A program made the position numbers and the translations under genes. A stretch of DNA of 8,491 nt from Lachnospiraceae bacterium (GTDB lineage Bacteria > Bacillota_A > Clostridia > Lachnospirales > Lachnospiraceae), in assembly GCA_017516285.1 (NCBI GenBank), contig JAFXDD010000042.1:1-8491 (forward strand), read 5' to 3'. Of the stretch, positions 1 through 6,834 are shown piece by piece (the stretch's first letter is position 1; every line of letters begins with the position of its first letter). The notes under the pieces are model-generated. The model was not told the DNA's origin and searched no databases. It was given only the letters and a program-made list of their open reading frames with translations.

Positions 1-6
1 CAATTT

Positions 7-80
7 CCAATGGTAATTTCAGCTGACGGGTGGTATAATTACCATTGGTGTTGTTAGTTAGTCGCATAATTAATTATACC
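7..80. repeat. Two overlapping inverted repeats at the left edge
   Basis: A perfect 12-bp inverted repeat (CCAATGGTAATT at 7-18, AATTACCATTGG at 37-48) overlaps a second perfect 10-bp inverted repeat (GGTATAATTA at 32-41, TAATTATACC at 71-80). The 32-48 segment can therefore pair upstream or downstream but not both at once. The second repeat directly abuts the terminator stem starting at 81. A TATAAT hexamer sits at 34-39 on the plus strand, without a good -35 partner. The function is unknown: it could be an operator, alternative RNA folds, or the end of an upstream gene. The complementarity is read directly from the sequence; any role is inference. Confidence 0.55.
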
Positions 81-119
81 AAAAAATCGCTTAAACTTCA
101 CGGTCTAAGCGATTTTTTT
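81..119. terminator. Bidirectional intrinsic terminator
   Basis: A perfect 13-bp stem (81-93 with 106-118) has a 12-nt loop, and its lower part is made of an A-run and a T-run. It can therefore work as a Rho-independent terminator on both strands. On the minus strand it lies 35 bp beyond the symporter stop codon and should end that transcript. On the plus strand it would end whatever is transcribed into the window from the left. Confidence 0.85.
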
Positions 120-153
120 ATGGGACTTTTTTTACAGCCCCCTTTTTTTACAT

Positions 154-1563
154 CTAACGATTCTTTTTAATTCCTTCAAAATATTCCTTTGAGAGCTTAA
201 TAACAACCGGGCTCAAAAGTGCTACGGCAATCAAGTTTGGTATAGCCATCAGACCGTTTAAGGTGTCTGCGATATCCCAGGCAAGGGAAAACTCTATAGC
301 ACCTGCGATGCAGGCAAACAGACAGAAAATAACCTGATATACCTTGGAAGCCTTAAAGCCGAATAGGTATTCCACGCAGCGAGTGCCGTAAAGTGCCCAG
401 GTTAGTACCGTGGACAAAGCAAACAGAGTAAGGCAGATGGCAATAATAACAGCAGGAAGACCACCGCCAAATATGGACTCAAAGCCTTTAATCGTCAGGT
501 TGGCACCGATATCGTTTCCATATTCGATATTTTGTACACCGACGCCCAGTAAAACCACTAAAGCAGTCATAGTACATACCACGATGGTATCCATAAATAC
601 TTCAAACACACCATAGATACCCTGCTTTACCGGGTGATCCACATCTGCAGCTGCATGTGCAATCGGAGCGGAGCCAAGACCGGCCTCGTTAGAGAAAATA
701 CCGCGGCCAACACCTTTGGTAATAGCAGTTTTGATACCTACACCTGCAAGACCGCCGGCAATGGAGGATGGAGCAAAGGCACCACGGATAATTACGGAAA
801 AAACTTCCGGAACAGCAGTGATATTGCAAATAATTACAATAAGGGAAGCTATCGTATAAACAATTGCCATAAATGGAACCAATAAGGAGCAGACATCAGC
901 CAGACGCTGTATGCCGCCAAGAAGTACACTGGCACAAATAAAAGCGCAAATAATAGCAACAACCCAGGCTATAAAAGTTTGCTCGGATTCTGTAGTAGGA
1001 ATAAAGCCTGCAATGGCAGTATTAATGGTGGATGCAATGGTATTAATCTGAGTCATGTTACCGATACCAAAGGAAGCTAAAGCAGCAAATACGGCAAATA
1101 CGCAGGAGAGCCATTTCCAGTTCTTTCCAAGGCCATTTGTGATGTAGTACATCGGGCCGCCTACCCAATCGCCTTCCTGATTACGTTCGCGGTATTTGAC
1201 AGCCAGAGTTACCTCTGAAAATTTGGTGCACATGCCGAAAAGTGCAGAAACCCACATCCAGAAAACAGCACCCGGACCACCGATAGCAATCGCACCGGAT
1301 ACACCGGCAATGTTACCGGTACCGATAGAGGCAGCAAGTGCAGTGCACATAGCTTTAAACGGGGACACGGAACCTTGGGATTTTTCCGTTTTCTCAAAAG
1401 CTTTACCAAGCGTATTTTTCATGATATGTACGAAGTGGCGAAACTGTGGGAAACCACAGCGTATAGTTAAATAAATACCCACGCCCATAATCAATACCAT
1501 CATTGGGAGTCCCCAAACAAAACCGTTGATTTTGTCATTTAAGTCTGTAATAAATTTTACCAT
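154..1563 (-). CDS. Sodium:alanine/glycine symporter, AGCS family
   Basis: This encodes a 469-residue integral membrane protein of the alanine-or-glycine:cation symporter family, which imports small neutral amino acids with Na+. Residues 95-110 (GGPGAVFWMWVSALFG) match the classic sodium:alanine symporter signature. The preceding GTGNIAGV stretch (81-88) is the conserved glycine-rich segment near the substrate and ion site. Multiple hydrophobic segments run through the protein (for example near 17-35, 195-250, 325-345, 371-395 and 440-460), and the length is normal for the family. The ATG has GAGGAG nine bases upstream and its own promoter in the gap behind the AraC gene. A bidirectional terminator follows the stop. 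The gene points away from the fucose operon, so a link to it is not evident. The exact amino acid transported (alanine, glycine, possibly others) cannot be read from the sequence. Confidence 0.93.
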   Translation of the reverse strand: MVKFITDLNDKINGFVWGLPMMVLIMGVGIYLTIRCGFPQFRHFVHIMKNTLGKAFEKTEKSQGSVSPFKAMCTALAASIGTGNIAGVSGAIAIGGPGAVFWMWVSALFGMCTKFSEVTLAVKYRERNQEGDWVGGPMYYITNGLGKNWKWLSCVFAVFAALASFGIGNMTQINTIASTINTAIAGFIPTTESEQTFIAWVVAIICAFICASVLLGGIQRLADVCSLLVPFMAIVYTIASLIVIICNITAVPEVFSVIIRGAFAPSSIAGGLAGVGIKTAITKGVGRGIFSNEAGLGSAPIAHAAADVDHPVKQGIYGVFEVFMDTIVVCTMTALVVLLGVGVQNIEYGNDIGANLTIKGFESIFGGGLPAVIIAICLTLFALSTVLTWALYGTRCVEYLFGFKASKVYQVIFCLFACIAGAIEFSLAWDIADTLNGLMAIPNLIAVALLSPVVIKLSKEYFEGIKKNR

Positions 1564-1597
1564 AGTAGTATTCTCCTCATATGAAATTCATAGCTTT

Positions 1598-1626
1598 ATT
1601 TTACAAGAAAATGTTGGTAAATGCAA
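1598..1626 (-). promoter_or_regulatory. Promoter of the symporter gene
   Basis: On the minus strand, TTGCAT (1621-1626) and TAAAAT (1598-1603) are separated by exactly 17 bp, a good vegetative sigma-A arrangement. Transcription would start about 27-30 bases upstream of the symporter ATG. The gene can thus be expressed separately from the AraC gene just upstream. Confidence 0.7.
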
Positions 1627-1637
1627 TATAATTTACC
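1616..1637. promoter_or_regulatory. Inverted repeat overlapping symporter -35 (putative operator)
   Basis: A perfect 7-bp inverted repeat, GGTAAAT (1616-1622) and ATTTACC (1631-1637), has an 8-bp spacer and covers the -35 box of the symporter promoter. It touches the last base of the AraC stop codon. Its position suits a repressor site, but the cognate protein is not known. Confidence 0.4.
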
Positions 1638-2542
1638 TATATTTTCCTATACTGCTTCGGTGTCATTCCCTTGTATTTCCTGAAAACCTTAATAAAATTG
1701 CTGCTGTCATTAAAACCGCATTCCATACAGATATCCGTAACAGGCAGTCTGGTGCTGTGAAGCATCTGGGCTGCCTTTTCTATACGATACATGTTCACAT
1801 ACTCCATAGGGGTCTGGTGGGTGATGGAGCGGAAAAAGCGACAAAAATATTTGGGGTTCATATTGGCCACACCTGCCAGCTCGGAGAGCGTAATGGAAGA
1901 GGCGTAGTGCAACTCGATATATTCCAGAATTGTTTTAATTAAGTCGATTTTGTGGGTGCTGTCCATGGTGTCTTTTTGACTGATTGTATAGGTGTGTTTT
2001 TGTAAAATGGTTGCAAAAAGCTGGCTGATACAACCAAGAACAATTAATTCCAGTGGGCAGCCGGCTTCACCGACAATGTCAAGTCGCTGATTGCCTGGGA
2101 CAGCTGTTAGTGCTTCAGAAATATGGTATGCATTTGACAGCTTTGAGATGACATCATCCACTTCAGGCATTTTTCCCTTCGGGTAATATATTTCCGGCAG
2201 AATCTGTTCTCTGTAAATCGGACGCAGATATTTCTTGACCATATCCAGATTGCGGAAAAGGCCATGCAAATCAAAAAGAAAACATTCATAAATGCAGTTT
2301 TCCGGGATACCGCCATGGAGCATACCATCCCGTACAAGCAGAGTATCTCCGGCATGGACTGTATATACCATATCATCTGTGTGGGCAATGAAGGTGCCCT
2401 CGATGATATGAATGATTTCCCATTCTTTATGCCAGTGAAGGGGCATGTTATAGCGTGGATGAGCTGCATTCAGATAATGATATTCAAAAGGAAAATCAAG
2501 TGTGCCATGTTGTGTGGCTTCGTGAAAGGTAAAGGATTTCAT
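1637..2542 (-). CDS. AraC-family transcriptional regulator
   Basis: This 301-residue regulator has an N-terminal cupin-like sensor domain (about 15-100, with His36, His38 and His76 in typical positions) and a C-terminal AraC DNA-binding domain (about 198-301). The two helix-turn-helix units lie near 217-238 and 266-288, and the end carries the AraC-type signature (GFNDSSNF at 276-283, then FRKYKGMTPKQYRK). It is divergent from the kinase-fucI-fucU operon, with a 141-bp shared intergenic region and overlapping promoters, which makes it the likely sugar-responsive regulator of that operon. The inducer is inferred to be L-fucose or an intermediate; this cannot be seen in the protein. GGGAG eight bases before the ATG supports the start. 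No terminator is visible between it and the symporter, so some read-through is possible. Confidence 0.88.
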   Translation of the reverse strand: MKSFTFHEATQHGTLDFPFEYHYLNAAHPRYNMPLHWHKEWEIIHIIEGTFIAHTDDMVYTVHAGDTLLVRDGMLHGGIPENCIYECFLFDLHGLFRNLDMVKKYLRPIYREQILPEIYYPKGKMPEVDDVISKLSNAYHISEALTAVPGNQRLDIVGEAGCPLELIVLGCISQLFATILQKHTYTISQKDTMDSTHKIDLIKTILEYIELHYASSITLSELAGVANMNPKYFCRFFRSITHQTPMEYVNMYRIEKAAQMLHSTRLPVTDICMECGFNDSSNFIKVFRKYKGMTPKQYRKI

Positions 2543-2613
2543 ATAAAAATCTCCCGTGGAACAGTAATATTAATAATTGACATAAAAAAGTGAATATTTT
2601 ACTATTTTAGGAG

Positions 2614-2643
2614 ATTATACCACAAGAATATAGTGTGTGACAA
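2614..2643 (-). promoter_or_regulatory. Promoter of the AraC gene
   Basis: On the minus strand, TTGTCA (2638-2643) and a consensus TATAAT (2614-2619) are separated by 18 bp. Transcription would start near 2607, giving a leader of about 65 bases. The -35 box overlaps the -35 region of the divergent kinase promoter, so the two promoters probably compete for polymerase or respond to a shared activator. Confidence 0.6.
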
Positions 2644-2663
2644 TGGTAAAATTACTATATAAT
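2636..2663 (+). promoter_or_regulatory. Promoter of the fucose operon
   Basis: A consensus TATAAT (2658-2663) lies 20 bases before the kinase ATG. The -35 region is poor: TGTGAC at 16-bp spacing, or GTGACA at 15 bp. A perfect -10 with a weak -35 is typical of promoters needing an AraC-type activator. The heptamer TTACTAT occurs at 2599-2605 and again at 2652-2658, 53 bp apart (about five helical turns), and could be activator half-sites; this is speculative. I saw no convincing CcpA cre site here. Confidence 0.5.
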
Positions 2664-2683
2664 CATAAAAGGAGGTACACTAC

Positions 2684-4081
2684 ATGAAAACCTATTATTT
2701 GGCAATTGACATCGGTGCCTCCAGCGGCAGGCATATTTTAGGTTCTTTGGAGAATGGTCTGATGCAGCTGGAAGAGGTATATCGATTTGACAATGGTATG
2801 CAGGAATGCAATGGGCATCTTTGCTGGGATTTTGAGTATCTTTTTCAGGAAATCAAAAACGGCATGAAAAAGTGTAAGGAGCTTGGTAAGGTTCCGGTAA
2901 GTATGGGTATTGATACCTGGGGTGTGGATTTTGTGCTGTTAGATGAGAATGGAGCACAAATCGGAGATTCTGTAGGATATAGAGACCACCGTACAGATGG
3001 TATTAAGGAGAAATTAAATCCAATTATCAGTCAGGAGGAGCTGTATGAGCGTACCGGTATTCAGTTCCAACCATATAATACCTTAAATCAGCTGGTGGCG
3101 TTAAAGGCAGAGTCACCGGAGCAATTACAGCAGGCTAAGGCTATGCTGATGACACCGGATTATTTTACATATCGTCTGACAGGCAATGCAAAGCAGGAGT
3201 ATACGATTGCGTCTACCGGACAGCTTTTGGATGTAAAGACGGGTGATTGGGATTATGCGTTAATTGAGAAGCTGGGACTTCCAACAAATATTTTCTTAAA
3301 GCCTGAAGAACCGGGCACTTTAGCCGGCAACTTAAGGCCAGAGGTGGCAGAGGAGATAGGCTTTGACTGCAAGGTACTTATGGTAGCCGGTCATGATACG
3401 GCTTCTGCAGTTATGGCGGTACCGAGTCTGGAAGAGAAGGCTCTTTATATCAGTTCCGGTACATGGTCCTTGATGGGCTGTGAAAGCAGTGAGTACAGTA
3501 ATGATATGGCAAGTATGCAGGCAGGCTTTACTAATGAGGGCGGCTATGGCAAGAAGTATCGTTATTTAAAGAATATTATGGGACTCTGGATGATTCAGTC
3601 TGTTCGTAAGGAGGTTGGCAAGGACAAGTCCTTTGGTGAAATTTGTGAAGCAGCCTCAAAGGAGAAAATTACTTCTCTGGTAGACTGTAATGACGCTAGC
3701 TTCCTTTCACCGAAAAGCATGGTAGAGGCAGTGCAGGAGTATTGCAGAAAGACCGGACAGCAGGTGCCGGAGACTTTATCAGAGCTGGCTTGCGTGATTT
3801 ATAACAGTCTGGCAAAATGCTACGGTGAAACAAAGCAGCAGATTGAAGCACTAACCGGTAAGGTATTTGACAGAATATATGTCATTGGTGGCGGCTCCAA
3901 TGCAGCGTATTTGAATGAGCTGACAGCAAAATATGCAGGCTGTGAGGTGTCAGCAGGTCCGGGAGAAGCTACAGCTATCGGCAATCTGATGTGTCAGATG
4001 ATAGAGGATGGACAGTTTGGCAGTCTGGCAGAGGCAAGACAGTGTGTTATTGACAGCTTTGCTGTAAAGTATTACAGATAA
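2684..4081 (+). CDS. rhaB: Rhamnulokinase-family sugar kinase, probable L-fuculokinase role
   Basis: This 465-residue FGGY-family carbohydrate kinase phosphorylates a ketose with ATP. The sequence follows E. coli RhaB closely: an N-terminal ATP-binding loop (DIGASSGR, 9-16), [13 protein letters not shown], the YRDHRT and [10 protein letters not shown] blocks, and GHDTASAV with the probable catalytic base at Asp238. The later SSGTWSLMG and the GGG nucleotide-binding segment near the C-terminus also match. By family it is rhamnulokinase, but no rhamnose isomerase is present. The neighbours are fucose isomerase and fucose mutarotase, so L-fuculose is the more likely substrate here; that is inference from context. 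AAAAGGAGG eight bases before the ATG is a strong ribosome binding site. It is the first gene of the operon, followed by fucI after 26 bp. Length and motifs look intact. Confidence 0.88.
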   Translation: MKTYYLAIDIGASSGRHILGSLENGLMQLEEVYRFDNGMQECNGHLCWDFEYLFQEIKNGMKKCKELGKVPVSMGIDTWGVDFVLLDENGAQIGDSVGYRDHRTDGIKEKLNPIISQEELYERTGIQFQPYNTLNQLVALKAESPEQLQQAKAMLMTPDYFTYRLTGNAKQEYTIASTGQLLDVKTGDWDYALIEKLGLPTNIFLKPEEPGTLAGNLRPEVAEEIGFDCKVLMVAGHDTASAVMAVPSLEEKALYISSGTWSLMGCESSEYSNDMASMQAGFTNEGGYGKKYRYLKNIMGLWMIQSVRKEVGKDKSFGEICEAASKEKITSLVDCNDASFLSPKSMVEAVQEYCRKTGQQVPETLSELACVIYNSLAKCYGETKQQIEALTGKVFDRIYVIGGGSNAAYLNELTAKYAGCEVSAGPGEATAIGNLMCQMIEDGQFGSLAEARQCVIDSFAVKYYR

Positions 4082-4107
4082 TAAAATATAAGAAAGGAAC
4101 AAGTATT

Positions 4108-5907
4108 ATGGCAGAGAGCAGATTAATCGGCGGATATCCGGTAATCGGTATTCGTCCAACTATCGACGGAAGAAGAGGACCTTTAAAGGTTCGTGAAGGT
4201 CTGGAAGAACAGACCATGGGCATGGCAATGGCAGCCAAGAAATTATTTGAGGACAATTTAAAATATTCTAATGGAGAGCCTGTGAAGGTGGTTATCGCAG
4301 ATACTACCATCGGTCGTGTGGCAGAAGCAGCAGCCTGCGAAGAGAAATTCAGAAGAGAGGGTGTAGCGATTACACTTACTGTTACTCCATGCTGGTGCTA
4401 TGGTTCTGAGACCATGGACACAGACCCGACCACAATCAAGGGTGTTTGGGGCTTAAATGCTACCGAAAGACCGGGTGCAGTTTATCTGGCAAGCGTTCTT
4501 GCTACCCATGCGCAGAAGGGATTACCTGCATTTGGTATCTACGGACATGACGTAGTGGATGCAGATGATGCTTCTATCGGTGAAGATATTCAGGAGAAAT
4601 TGTTAAGATTCGGACGTGCAGCAGTGGCAGCAGCTACCATGAGAGGCAAATCTTACTTACAGATTGGTTCCATTTGTATGGGTATTGGTGGTTCCATTAT
4701 CGACTCTGATTTCTTAGAATCTTATCTTGGACTTCGTGTAGAGTCTGTGGACGAGGTAGAAATTATTCGTCGTATGTCAGAAGGCATTTATGATGAGGCA
4801 GAGTATCAGAAGGCTCTTGCATGGGCAAAGGAAAAATGCATTATCGGTTTTGACAAGAACCCTGAATTCGTAAAGAAGAGCGATGAAGTTAAGGAAGAAC
4901 AGTTTGAATTCGTTGTAAAGATGGCTGTTATCATCAAGGATCTAATGAACGGCAACAAGAACCTGCCGGAAGGACGTGAAGAAGAAATGGTTGGTCATAA
5001 TGCCATTGCAGCAGGCTTCCAGGGTCAGAGACAGTGGACAGACTTCTATCCTAACGGTGACTTTGCAGAAGCGATGTTAAATACCTCCTTTGACTGGAAT
5101 GGTGCAAGAGAGCCGTACATCCTGGCAACCGAAAACGACGTGCTGAATGGTATCAGCATGCTGTTTATGAAGCTTCTGACCAACAGAGCACAGATGTTTG
5201 CCGATGTTCGTACCTACTGGAGCGGTGATGCCATCAAGAGAGTGACCGGTTATGAAATTGAAGGTCATGCAAAGGATGCTGACGGTGTTATCCACCTGAT
5301 TAACTCCGGTGCATGCTGTCTGGATGCTAATGGCGAAGCAAAGGATGCTGACGGCAATGCAGTGATGAAGCCATGGTATGAAGTGACGGAAGAAGATATG
5401 GATGCTATCATGGCAGCTACTACCTGGAATCCGGCAGACAATGGTTACTTCCGTGGCGGCGGATATTCTTCCAGATTTGAGACCAAGGCTACCATGCCTG
5501 CAACTATGATTCGTTTGAACCTGGTAAAGGGCTTAGGTCCTGTAATGCAGATTGCAGAGGGCTGGACTGTAGGACTTCCTGCAGAGGTTTCTGATACCCT
5601 TTGGAAGAGAACAGACTATACATGGCCTTGTACTTGGTTTGCTCCAAGATGTGACGGCAAGGAAGGCTCTGCATTCAAGACAGCATATGAAGTAATGAAC
5701 AACTGGGGCGCTAACCACGGTGCAATCAGCTATGGTCACATCGGTGCTGATTTGATTACCATGTGCTCTATACTTCGCATTCCGGTATGTATGCACAATG
5801 TTCCGGAAGAAAAGATTTTCCGTCCAAAGGCTTGGGATGCATTTGGAATGGATAAGGAAGCTGCTGATTATCGTGCATGTGCAGCATATGGTCCGTTCTA
5901 TAAGTAA
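4108..5907 (+). CDS. fucI: L-fucose isomerase
   Basis: This 599-residue cytoplasmic enzyme interconverts L-fucose and L-fuculose (and typically D-arabinose/D-ribulose) using Mn2+. It aligns almost end to end with E. coli FucI (591 residues). Shared blocks include [10 protein letters not shown] near the N-terminus, [22 protein letters not shown] and GFQGQR. The metal and catalytic residues are all present: Glu342 in TEND, Asp366 in FADVRTYW and His537 in WGANHG, equivalent to E. coli Glu337, Asp361 and His528. The start is supported by GAAAGGAA eight bases upstream and by the homologous N-terminus. It sits 26 bp after the kinase and 52 bp before fucU, within one transcript. The only oddity is a short internal duplication (AKDADG twice, near residues 388-416) in a loop that varies within the family. 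Confidence 0.97.
   Translation: MAESRLIGGYPVIGIRPTIDGRRGPLKVREGLEEQTMGMAMAAKKLFEDNLKYSNGEPVKVVIADTTIGRVAEAAACEEKFRREGVAITLTVTPCWCYGSETMDTDPTTIKGVWGLNATERPGAVYLASVLATHAQKGLPAFGIYGHDVVDADDASIGEDIQEKLLRFGRAAVAAATMRGKSYLQIGSICMGIGGSIIDSDFLESYLGLRVESVDEVEIIRRMSEGIYDEAEYQKALAWAKEKCIIGFDKNPEFVKKSDEVKEEQFEFVVKMAVIIKDLMNGNKNLPEGREEEMVGHNAIAAGFQGQRQWTDFYPNGDFAEAMLNTSFDWNGAREPYILATENDVLNGISMLFMKLLTNRAQMFADVRTYWSGDAIKRVTGYEIEGHAKDADGVIHLINSGACCLDANGEAKDADGNAVMKPWYEVTEEDMDAIMAATTWNPADNGYFRGGGYSSRFETKATMPATMIRLNLVKGLGPVMQIAEGWTVGLPAEVSDTLWKRTDYTWPCTWFAPRCDGKEGSAFKTAYEVMNNWGANHGAISYGHIGADLITMCSILRIPVCMHNVPEEKIFRPKAWDAFGMDKEAADYRACAAYGPFYK
5269..5354 (+). repeat. 17-bp direct repeat inside fucI
   Basis: The sequence GCAAAGGATGCTGACGG occurs exactly at 5269-5285 and 5338-5354, 69 bp (23 codons) apart and in frame, encoding AKDADG twice. 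It lies in a segment that differs from E. coli FucI, so a small local duplication or convergent loop composition is likely. No functional effect is evident. Confidence 0.6.
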
Positions 5908-5918
5908 AATATGACCAT

Positions 5919-5942
5919 GAGGCTGGGAGAAATCCCGGCCTC
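5919..5942 (+). other. GAAA-capped hairpin between fucI and fucU
   Basis: GAGGCTGGGA (5919-5928) and TCCCGGCCTC (5933-5942) form a 10-bp GC-rich stem with one G-U pair, closed by a GAAA (GNRA) tetraloop. No U-run follows, so it should not be an intrinsic terminator. It lies 12 bases after the fucI stop and ends 17 bases before the fucU start. A role in mRNA stability, processing or translational balance is plausible but inferred. Confidence 0.65.
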
Positions 5943-5959
5943 TGATAGAGGAGAAAATC

Positions 5960-6394
5960 ATGCTAAAAGGAATTCCGAAAATTTTATCTCCGGAGCTTTT
6001 GAAGGTGCTTTGTGAGATGGGTCATAGTGACCGTCTGGTTATTGCTGACGGTAACTTCCCGGCAGAGTCCATGGGTAAGGATGCTATCGTCATACGCATG
6101 GACGGTCATGGTGCCTGTGATGTACTGGAAGCTATTTTAAAAGTATTTCCGCTGGACACCTACGTAGAAAAGCCGGTAAATCTCATGGAGGTCATGCCGG
6201 GTGACAACGTAGAAACTCCTATATGGGATGAATACGAAAAGCTGGTAGCAGCAGAGGATGCCCGAGGCGGCAGTGCCATCGGTCATATCGAACGCTTTGC
6301 CTTTTATGAAGAGGCCAAGAAAGCCTATGCTATTATTGCTACCGGAGAAGGCGCTCTGTATGCAAATGTAATGCTGCAGAAGGGTGTTGTATAA
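5960..6394 (+). CDS. fucU: L-fucose mutarotase, RbsD/FucU family
   Basis: This 144-residue protein catalyses alpha/beta anomer interconversion of L-fucose, feeding FucI with the anomer it uses. It closely matches E. coli FucU (140 residues). The N-terminus has ISPELLKVL-like and EMGH blocks, with His22 as the conserved catalytic-site histidine. The NFPAESMG segment and the RFAFYEEAKKAYAIIATGE block near the C-terminus also match, the latter with the family's active-site tyrosine. AGAGGAG six bases before the ATG supports the start. It is the last gene of the operon and is followed within 15 bp by a strong terminator. The pairing with FucI is strong evidence that the operon handles fucose and not rhamnose. 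Confidence 0.95.
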   Translation: MLKGIPKILSPELLKVLCEMGHSDRLVIADGNFPAESMGKDAIVIRMDGHGACDVLEAILKVFPLDTYVEKPVNLMEVMPGDNVETPIWDEYEKLVAAEDARGGSAIGHIERFAFYEEAKKAYAIIATGEGALYANVMLQKGVV

Positions 6395-6407
6395 AAGAAT
6401 AAATAAT

Positions 6408-6452
6408 AAAAGTGTCACTTGATAACGAATGAGTTGTCAAGTGGCACTTTTT
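6408..6452 (+). terminator. Intrinsic terminator of the fucose operon
   Basis: A 19-bp stem (6408-6426 with 6433-6451), with two G-U pairs and a 6-nt loop, ends in a short T-run. It sits 13 bases after the fucU stop. The A-run at the base of the left arm could allow weak termination on the other strand too, but no minus-strand gene needs it. Confidence 0.88.
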
Positions 6453-6508
6453 GTATGCCCCAAATTTTATTCCAGAGTTCTCTTTGCCTATTGTAATTTA
6501 TTTTAGAT

Positions 6509-6556
6509 GCTACTAAATAGTTGCTTTTTGAATATAATATGCTACCAAATGGTAAC
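6509..6556 (+). promoter_or_regulatory. Promoter with two matching operators upstream of small HTH gene
   Basis: A consensus -10 TATAAT lies at 6533-6538 with only a weak -35. It is bracketed by two related dyads: GCTACTAAATAGTTGC (6509-6524) and GCTACCAAATGGTAAC (6541-6556). They match at 12 of 16 positions, and their cores are ACTA-AA-TAGT and TACCA-AA-TGGTA. The centres are 32 bp apart, about three helical turns, so both sites face the same side of the DNA. One covers the -35 position and the other the start-site region. This is the layout expected for cooperative (auto)repression, probably by the HTH protein encoded just downstream; that link is inferred. Confidence 0.6.
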
Positions 6557-6582
6557 ATTGTTAGGAGAGGAGTTGATGACGA

Positions 6583-6786
6583 TTGTTTTTTCATAGATTA
6601 GAAGATTTGCGTATAGATGCAGATTTAACACAAAGCCAGGTCGCTGAAATTTTACATTGCCAAAGGGAAGTATATCGTAGATATGAAAAAGGAATTCGTG
6701 AGCTACCTCTTTCATATGCGATTATTTTAGCAGAATATTATTCCGTTTCCATTGACTATATTGTAGGACGTTCGGACAAAAAATAA
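6583..6786 (+). CDS. Small XRE/HTH_3-type transcriptional regulator
   Basis: This 67-residue protein consists almost entirely of a Cro/C1-type helix-turn-helix domain. The HTH core spans about residues 15-37 (LTQSQVAEIL, then REVYRRYEKG), followed by the usual ELPLSYAIILAEYYSVSIDYIVG tail helices and a short charged end. The family binds operator DNA as dimers. The start is the TTG at 6583, ten bases after GGAGAGGAG. The reading frame has a stop at 6577, so there is no upstream alternative. An out-of-frame ATG at 6576 makes a six-codon reading frame (MTIVFS) overlapping the TTG. A one-base deletion in the T6 run (6586-6591) would fuse that ATG to the regulator, so a sequence error or frameshift is possible. 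The lipoprotein gene follows after 48 bp without a visible terminator, suggesting co-transcription. Confidence 0.83.
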   Translation: MFFHRLEDLRIDADLTQSQVAEILHCQREVYRRYEKGIRELPLSYAIILAEYYSVSIDYIVGRSDKK

Positions 6787-6834
6787 GCCCGAACACGCGA
6801 TTGTGAAAAGTAAAAGTACAAAAGAGAGATGTTT

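Noticed and set aside
1..57. Open frame at the left edge ending ADGWYNYHWCC and a TAG at 55-57, possibly the C-terminus of an upstream gene
   Set aside because: Only 18 codons are visible, no family is recognisable, and the segment is occupied by strong inverted repeats, so coding cannot be supported.
1526..1942. 138-codon plus-strand open frame
   Set aside because: It runs antisense to the AraC DNA-binding domain and the symporter start, and its translation looks like a mirror of those genes.
2592..2631. GAATAT repeated at 2592-2597 and 2626-2631 as AraC half-sites
   Set aside because: Six AT-rich bases are too common in this intergenic region to carry weight.
5533..5961. 142-codon minus-strand open frame
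   Set aside because: It lies opposite the C-terminal part of fucI, which is strongly supported by catalytic residues and homology. It has no recognisable domain or good ribosome binding site.
6771..6793. TTCGG...CCGAA hairpin at the end of the small HTH gene
   Set aside because: Only a 5-bp stem with a 13-base A-rich loop and no T-run, so it is too weak to call a terminator.
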